Assembly (NCBI GenBank): GCA_963667075.1 | Contig: OY762938.1 | Location: 1,488,001-1,552,000, forward strand | Source of the DNA: G963667075 sp963667075 | GTDB lineage: Bacteria; Pseudomonadota; Alphaproteobacteria; Micavibrionales; Micavibrionaceae | Length of the DNA: 64,000 nt | Reading direction: 5' to 3' | Shown: positions 59,978-64,000 of the stretch, in pieces | Layout: every line of letters starts with the position of its first letter | How positions within the stretch are numbered: position 1 is the first letter of the stretch | Position numbers and translations under genes: made by a program | The notes under the pieces: model-generated | Database searches by the model: none | The model's input: the letters and a program-made list of their open reading frames with translations, nothing else | Told to the model about the DNA's origin: nothing

Positions 59978-61486
59978 ATGGTCCGTGAAAAAGTCCGCGA
60001 AAAAGAGAGCTTCTCATCTTTGCAGGATTATATGGCTGTATTAGAGGAAAAAGGCGAACTGGTCCGTGTATCCGAAGCTGTGTCAACGGTCTATGAAATG
60101 ACAGAGATTCATAACCGTGTATTACGGGCGGGTGGCCCTGCCATTTTATTTGAAAAACCTGTTCAGCCGGATGGCTCTGTCAGTGATATACCTGTACTGG
60201 TTAATCTTTTTGGGACAATTGATCGCGTGGCCTCCGGTCTTGGAACCAGACGGGCCGGTTTAAAAGAAATTGGCCGGTTTTTAGGGGCGATGAAACAGCC
60301 TGAACCACCCAAAGGGTTTATGGATGCGTTTAGCAAGTTGCCGATTCTAAAAACAGCTATGAGTATGTCTCCCGAGATCGTACGAAAAGCAGCCGTTCAG
60401 GATGTGATCTTTAAAGGAAAGGATGTTGATCTTTCCAGATTGCCAATTCAGACATGCTGGCCGGGAGAGCCAGCACCGCTTATCACATGGCCCCTTGTGA
60501 TTACACGCCGCCCGGATTCGGAAGAGGCAAAAGCCTATAATATGGGTGTTTACCGCATGCAGGTGTTGGGTAAAGATAAGACAATCATGCGCTGGATGGA
60601 ACATCGCGGCGGGGCGCAGCATCACAGGCTCTGGCAGGAAGAGGGTAAAGACATGCCGTGTGCTGTCGCGATCGGGGCCGATCCTTCTACAATTCTTTCG
60701 GGCGTGACGCCTATACCGGATGATATGTCTGAATATTATTTTGCCGGACTCTTAAGAAAGGAAAAGCTCCAGTTGGTGCCGGCCAAAACGCAGCCTCTAC
60801 TGGTGCCTGCCAATGCGGAAATAATTCTCGAAGGTACGATTTCAAAAGATGAGATGGAAGAAGAGGGACCGTATGGCGATCATACGGGCTACTATAATGC
60901 TGTAGAAAGCTTCCCAACGTTCAAGCTGACAGCCATTACGATGCGCAGCAAACCGGTGTATCTCTCGACTTTTACAGGGCGTCCGCCGGATGAGCCTTCT
61001 GTTTTATCCGAGGCTTTAAACGATGTTTTTCTGCCGTTACTTCAGCAGCAATTCCCTGAAATCGTGGATTGCTATCTACCGCCAGAGGCCTGTTCCTATA
61101 GAATCGCAGTGGTCTCAATGAAAAAACGGTATCCGGGACATGCCAAACGAATCATGATGGGGCTATGGTCTCATCTCTATCAGTTTAGCTACACAAAAAT
61201 GGTGATTGTGGTAGATGAGGATATTAATGCGCGGGACTGGAAAGATGTCATGTGGGCGGTTTCCACGCGCATGGATCCGGCCCGGGATTTAACGGTGATT
61301 GACCGCACCCCCATGGACTACCTCGATTTTGCCTCTCCCATCAGTGGACTCGGCGGAAAGTTGGGGATAGATGCCACTAATAAAATAGGCAATGAAACGA
61401 CGCGCGAATGGGGCAAAAAACTCGAAATGTCGCCGGAAGTGGTGCGTCAGGTGAATGAAAAGTGGAAGAAATTGGGGTTAATGTAG
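59978..61486 (+). CDS. ubiD: 3-polyprenyl-4-hydroxybenzoate decarboxylase UbiD
   Basis: A prenylated-FMN-dependent decarboxylase of 502 aa. It has the family motifs LEEKGELVRVSEAVS, the EGPYGDHTGYYNAVE active-site segment (catalytic Glu) and LVITRR; it ends KWKKLGLM. It removes the carboxyl group of the prenylated ring in ubiquinone synthesis. The SD is AAGGAG. It overlaps the ubiX GTG start by one base. Confidence 0.95.
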   Translation: MVREKVREKESFSSLQDYMAVLEEKGELVRVSEAVSTVYEMTEIHNRVLRAGGPAILFEKPVQPDGSVSDIPVLVNLFGTIDRVASGLGTRRAGLKEIGRFLGAMKQPEPPKGFMDAFSKLPILKTAMSMSPEIVRKAAVQDVIFKGKDVDLSRLPIQTCWPGEPAPLITWPLVITRRPDSEEAKAYNMGVYRMQVLGKDKTIMRWMEHRGGAQHHRLWQEEGKDMPCAVAIGADPSTILSGVTPIPDDMSEYYFAGLLRKEKLQLVPAKTQPLLVPANAEIILEGTISKDEMEEEGPYGDHTGYYNAVESFPTFKLTAITMRSKPVYLSTFTGRPPDEPSVLSEALNDVFLPLLQQQFPEIVDCYLPPEACSYRIAVVSMKKRYPGHAKRIMMGLWSHLYQFSYTKMVIVVDEDINARDWKDVMWAVSTRMDPARDLTVIDRTPMDYLDFASPISGLGGKLGIDATNKIGNETTREWGKKLEMSPEVVRQVNEKWKKLGLM

Positions 61487-62058
61487 TGAAAAAAATTATC
61501 GTTGGTATCAGTGGGGCCTCTGGTGCCATATATGGTAAGAGGATACTTGAGCTGCTTCGAGAGGTGAGGGAGGTAGAAACTCATCTGGTTTTATCGCATG
61601 CAGCCTCAAAAACGATTGCGCATGAGCTGGCCTTGTGCCCGGAAGATTTATATGCGCTGGCCGATATACATTATGATGAGAATGATATCGGGGCGACCAT
61701 TGCCAGTGGTTCTTTTAAGACGGAAGGTATGATTGTTGCACCTTGTTCGGTTAAAACACTGTCTGCCATTGCGCATAGTCTTTCGGATACTCTTTTAATT
61801 CGGGCGGCGGATGTAACGTTAAAAGAACGGCGGCCGCTTATCTTGATGGTACGGGAAACGCCGCTTCATTTAGGTCATATAAAAGCCATGCAGGCTGTGA
61901 CTGAAATGGGTGCCATTGTTGCGCCGCCTGTGCCGGCGTTTTACACGGGACCGAAAACGATTGAAGATATTGTAACACAGAGCTGCGCCCGTGTGCTTGA
62001 TCAGCTCGGCGTATGTCCAGAGAATATCATGTCCCGTTGGCACGGGGGTGAGGGTTAG
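61486..62058 (+). CDS. ubiX: Flavin prenyltransferase UbiX
   Basis: A protein of 190 aa from the GTG at 61486 (KKIIVGISGASGAIYGKRIL), which shares one base with the ubiD TAG; the GTG at 61462 is within ubiD and less likely. It has SGASGA, the ASGSFKTEGMIVAPCSVKTL segment and LILMVRETPLHLGH, the Ser/Glu flavin-prenyl site. It makes the prenyl-FMN cofactor that UbiD needs. The stop overlaps the convergent gene by 3 bp. Confidence 0.94.
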   Translation: MKKIIVGISGASGAIYGKRILELLREVREVETHLVLSHAASKTIAHELALCPEDLYALADIHYDENDIGATIASGSFKTEGMIVAPCSVKTLSAIAHSLSDTLLIRAADVTLKERRPLILMVRETPLHLGHIKAMQAVTEMGAIVAPPVPAFYTGPKTIEDIVTQSCARVLDQLGVCPENIMSRWHGGEG

Positions 62059-64000
62059 AGGTCTGTGTTGGCCTGCTTTTCATTGGCCGGGTAAATTTCC
62101 ACTTTGCAGAACAGGCCGTGTTCTATCAGCGTATGGCAACGATCATAGCCGCGGCTTACCTCCTCATTATATAATCCTACGCGCAATGTGTGTTTTCCGC
62201 TTTTGGGGGAGGCTTTACTCTGTGCCGGTGCAACAAATAGCTGTGCATCATGTAGAGACTCTTTGTAGGTCTTTTGCAGCCGGTACCAGACAAGAGACAT
62301 AAGAAGCTGTGACTTGTATTCGCCGAGATTTAAAACAACCTGATGCGCCGATGGATCAAAGGCTGCGTCAGTGTTTCTTTCTTTAAACTCAGTCAGATCA
62401 GTTTTTACGATACTTGGAATGTCGATTCTATCGCTCTCAACATACAAGTCATTCCCATAAAATACGGCACCATCATACAGGATCTCGATTTGTTGCGGGT
62501 CTGGGCGCATAAAGTGGCCTTCTTCGGCATTCCTTTCATCGATCATAAGCAGATAACGACCGGGTGGAATGCGTGAAAAGTAATAAAAGCCGCCCGGATC
62601 GGTGATGGCACTTTGTTCAATTCGTCCTTTTGCGTTATAGAGGTGAAGTGTAATGTTTTTTAAGACTCTTTCTTTTTGTTCCCCACTCGCTGTAGCGTAA
62701 ACGGTGCCGTCTAATTCTCCAGCCATGTGAACGGGAAAGGACACTTCCGCAATATAACCCTTGCGGGGCAGGACGGAAATACCTTCAAAAGTGGAAACCC
62801 ATGCCGGATCCCTCAGAGAATCGTTGTCCAGAACAATGTCTGTTTTTTTCATTTCCCTCATGCGGGTAAAAAGAGCGATACCATTTTTATCCGTTCTTTC
62901 ACGACCGCCATTTTGGGGCGCACGGACCAGAACGTCTTCGAGGGGCTCGTCATCACCATTGAACTCTCCGTTGCCGTCTTTGTCGAGGAAGACAAAAGCA
63001 CTGAGACCGCCGTTATTTGTTAAACCACGGTCATAAAACCGTATGTCGCCACTTTGTGGTTCTTTAAGCAGAGAGAAACGCGTTCTAAGCCCTGCAAAAA
63101 AATCCTGCTCTGAATTATAGCTAATGCTGGGGGATATGCGGGCAAAGCCTGCTTGCCAGTCAAGCTTGGCCGTTAATTCACTAAATTTAGTCGGATTGAC
63201 CTGATGTTCCAGATCAACATCAATATCAATGTCTTTTGTGATTTCGCGTTTATATGTCGCTTTCAAACGTTTTAACATATATTCGGGCATCATGTCATAT
63301 TGAGAGTATAAGCGTAAAAAGTTGTTTTTGTAATTGCCTGAAAGGGTTGTCATGCCCGTTAGCGTTTCGTTTTCATTGCTGCTGTTGTTTGTTGCGTAAG
63401 TGAGCTGATTGCTCGTGTTGAGGTATTTCCAGCCTGTACTTATGCCGGATGTCGTTGAAAAATTAGTGTCACCATCTGTGTTTCCACTATAATCCACGGA
63501 GAAATTATAATGTGGCTTATTGCCTATATTGAACGGGGCGGGAATGGGGCCGTTTGCGCGGAAAGTATTGCTGTAAATACCGACATCATTTGTGCCGCTT
63601 GTGTGTAATGTGTCAAAGTTGGGCGAGGTCCAGCTTGCTTTGTTTATTATGTTGTGTTTGTCAAATTTCCGTCTGGCTGTGAGTTCTGCTTTAAATTCCG
63701 CCTCATCATCAATGGCGGTGTTTGCATTAATGAGAAACTGGTTGAATGTTGTTGAAAGGCCGACATGGGCTATGTAATCGCGTGTGCCGTCATCCTGCCC
63801 GGTTTCAAATCCTGCCGATACAGCCCCATTGGGTAGAGGGTGTTCGTATAAGGCTGACATATTCAGTGTGCCAAGGTCTTTGTCTTTGTACATGCCTGTC
63901 TCTTTTGTATAGGCATTTTTCCCTTCAAGACTAAGAGACACATCATAAACACCGCCCGATTGTGAAAGACGTTTGTTATCAACCGGTACAAAGATCTCTT
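62055..64000 (-). CDS. Outer-membrane protein with SdrD/Cna-B-like domains, 5' end outside window
   Basis: The frame stays open to the right edge, so at least 648 residues are visible and the N-terminus is missing. The upstream two thirds show alternating beta-strands typical of an outer-membrane barrel (VSAGFETGQDDGTRDYIAHV, GISTGWKYLNTSNQLTYATN). Then comes SAFVFLDKDGNGEFNGDDEPLEDVLVRA, an SdrD-B/Cna-B-like calcium-binding repeat, and a carboxypeptidase-regulatory-like beta-sandwich (HLYNAKGRIEQSAITDPGGFYYFSRIPPGRYLL). The combination recalls usher-like or surface-export barrels, but the family was not identified. Confidence 0.75.
   Translation of the reverse strand, partial: EIFVPVDNKRLSQSGGVYDVSLSLEGKNAYTKETGMYKDKDLGTLNMSALYEHPLPNGAVSAGFETGQDDGTRDYIAHVGLSTTFNQFLINANTAIDDEAEFKAELTARRKFDKHNIINKASWTSPNFDTLHTSGTNDVGIYSNTFRANGPIPAPFNIGNKPHYNFSVDYSGNTDGDTNFSTTSGISTGWKYLNTSNQLTYATNNSSNENETLTGMTTLSGNYKNNFLRLYSQYDMMPEYMLKRLKATYKREITKDIDIDVDLEHQVNPTKFSELTAKLDWQAGFARISPSISYNSEQDFFAGLRTRFSLLKEPQSGDIRFYDRGLTNNGGLSAFVFLDKDGNGEFNGDDEPLEDVLVRAPQNGGRERTDKNGIALFTRMREMKKTDIVLDNDSLRDPAWVSTFEGISVLPRKGYIAEVSFPVHMAGELDGTVYATASGEQKERVLKNITLHLYNAKGRIEQSAITDPGGFYYFSRIPPGRYLLMIDERNAEEGHFMRPDPQQIEILYDGAVFYGNDLYVESDRIDIPSIVKTDLTEFKERNTDAAFDPSAHQVVLNLGEYKSQLLMSLVWYRLQKTYKESLHDAQLFVAPAQSKASPKSGKHTLRVGLYNEEVSRGYDRCHTLIEHGLFCKVEIYPANEKQANTDL

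Overview
The window reads as the chromosome of a motile, ubiquinone-using Gram-negative bacterium, most likely an alphaproteobacterium. The strongest pointers are a ChpT-type histidine phosphotransferase (a family largely confined to Alphaproteobacteria) in front of a chemotaxis operon, several outer-membrane proteins, three tripartite efflux pumps and ubiquinone genes. No rRNA or universal marker is present, so a finer assignment is not justified.

Layout. 1-9026: an FHA-domain membrane protein (cut by the left edge), a ChpT-like protein, cheA-cheW-cheY-cheB-cheR, then purH 12 bp downstream. 9027-9711: non-coding DNA rich in palindromes, ending in two promoter-like sequences of the same design. 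9712-16323: six genes of unrecognised function, including a lipoprotein, a secreted protein with 33-bp tandem repeats and a Sel1-repeat protein. 16320-22718: ilvA, rsmE, ubiA, a deaminase, a CheY-like protein, a globin-coupled chemoreceptor and an unusually short M20 hydrolase. 22921-27505: a MacA-MacB-TolC-type exporter. 27532-32154: a chemoreceptor with an orphan periplasmic binding protein, rimK with its zinc-protease partner, and a TetR repressor. 32351-38150: an AcrA-AcrB-OprM-type pump behind a palindromic operator.

38174-44386 is a complete, compact type II-C CRISPR-Cas9 locus. It has a predicted tracrRNA on the minus strand upstream of cas9, then cas9 (1020 codons), cas1, cas2, and an array of 27 repeats and 26 spacers. 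The repeat resembles the Neisseria-type II-C repeat and, read on the minus strand, ends in an extended -10 box, so each spacer probably has its own promoter and is transcribed back towards cas2. The tracrRNA can be read from the sequence: anti-repeat, a CCGTG/CACGG hairpin and an intrinsic terminator, with its own TTGACA promoter divergent from cas9.

44641-48584: an autotransporter, a degenerate glycosyltransferase-like gene and tRNA-Trp. 48698-57513: a response regulator and a small protein that appear to share a domain, an NtrC-type regulator, and a transport cluster (DUF2892, MMPL/RND exporter, LolA-like protein, outer-membrane porin, rhodanese, DUF3365 haem protein). 57522-62058: ubiT-ubiU-ubiV (oxygen-independent ubiquinone hydroxylation) divergent from ubiD-ubiX; with ubiA at 18582 these cover several steps of ubiquinone synthesis. 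The right edge cuts an outer-membrane protein with Cna-B/SdrD-like domains.

The CRISPR locus is the best-supported coherent system here. The island at 9712-16323 is the best candidate for something undescribed, but its function cannot be read from sequence alone.
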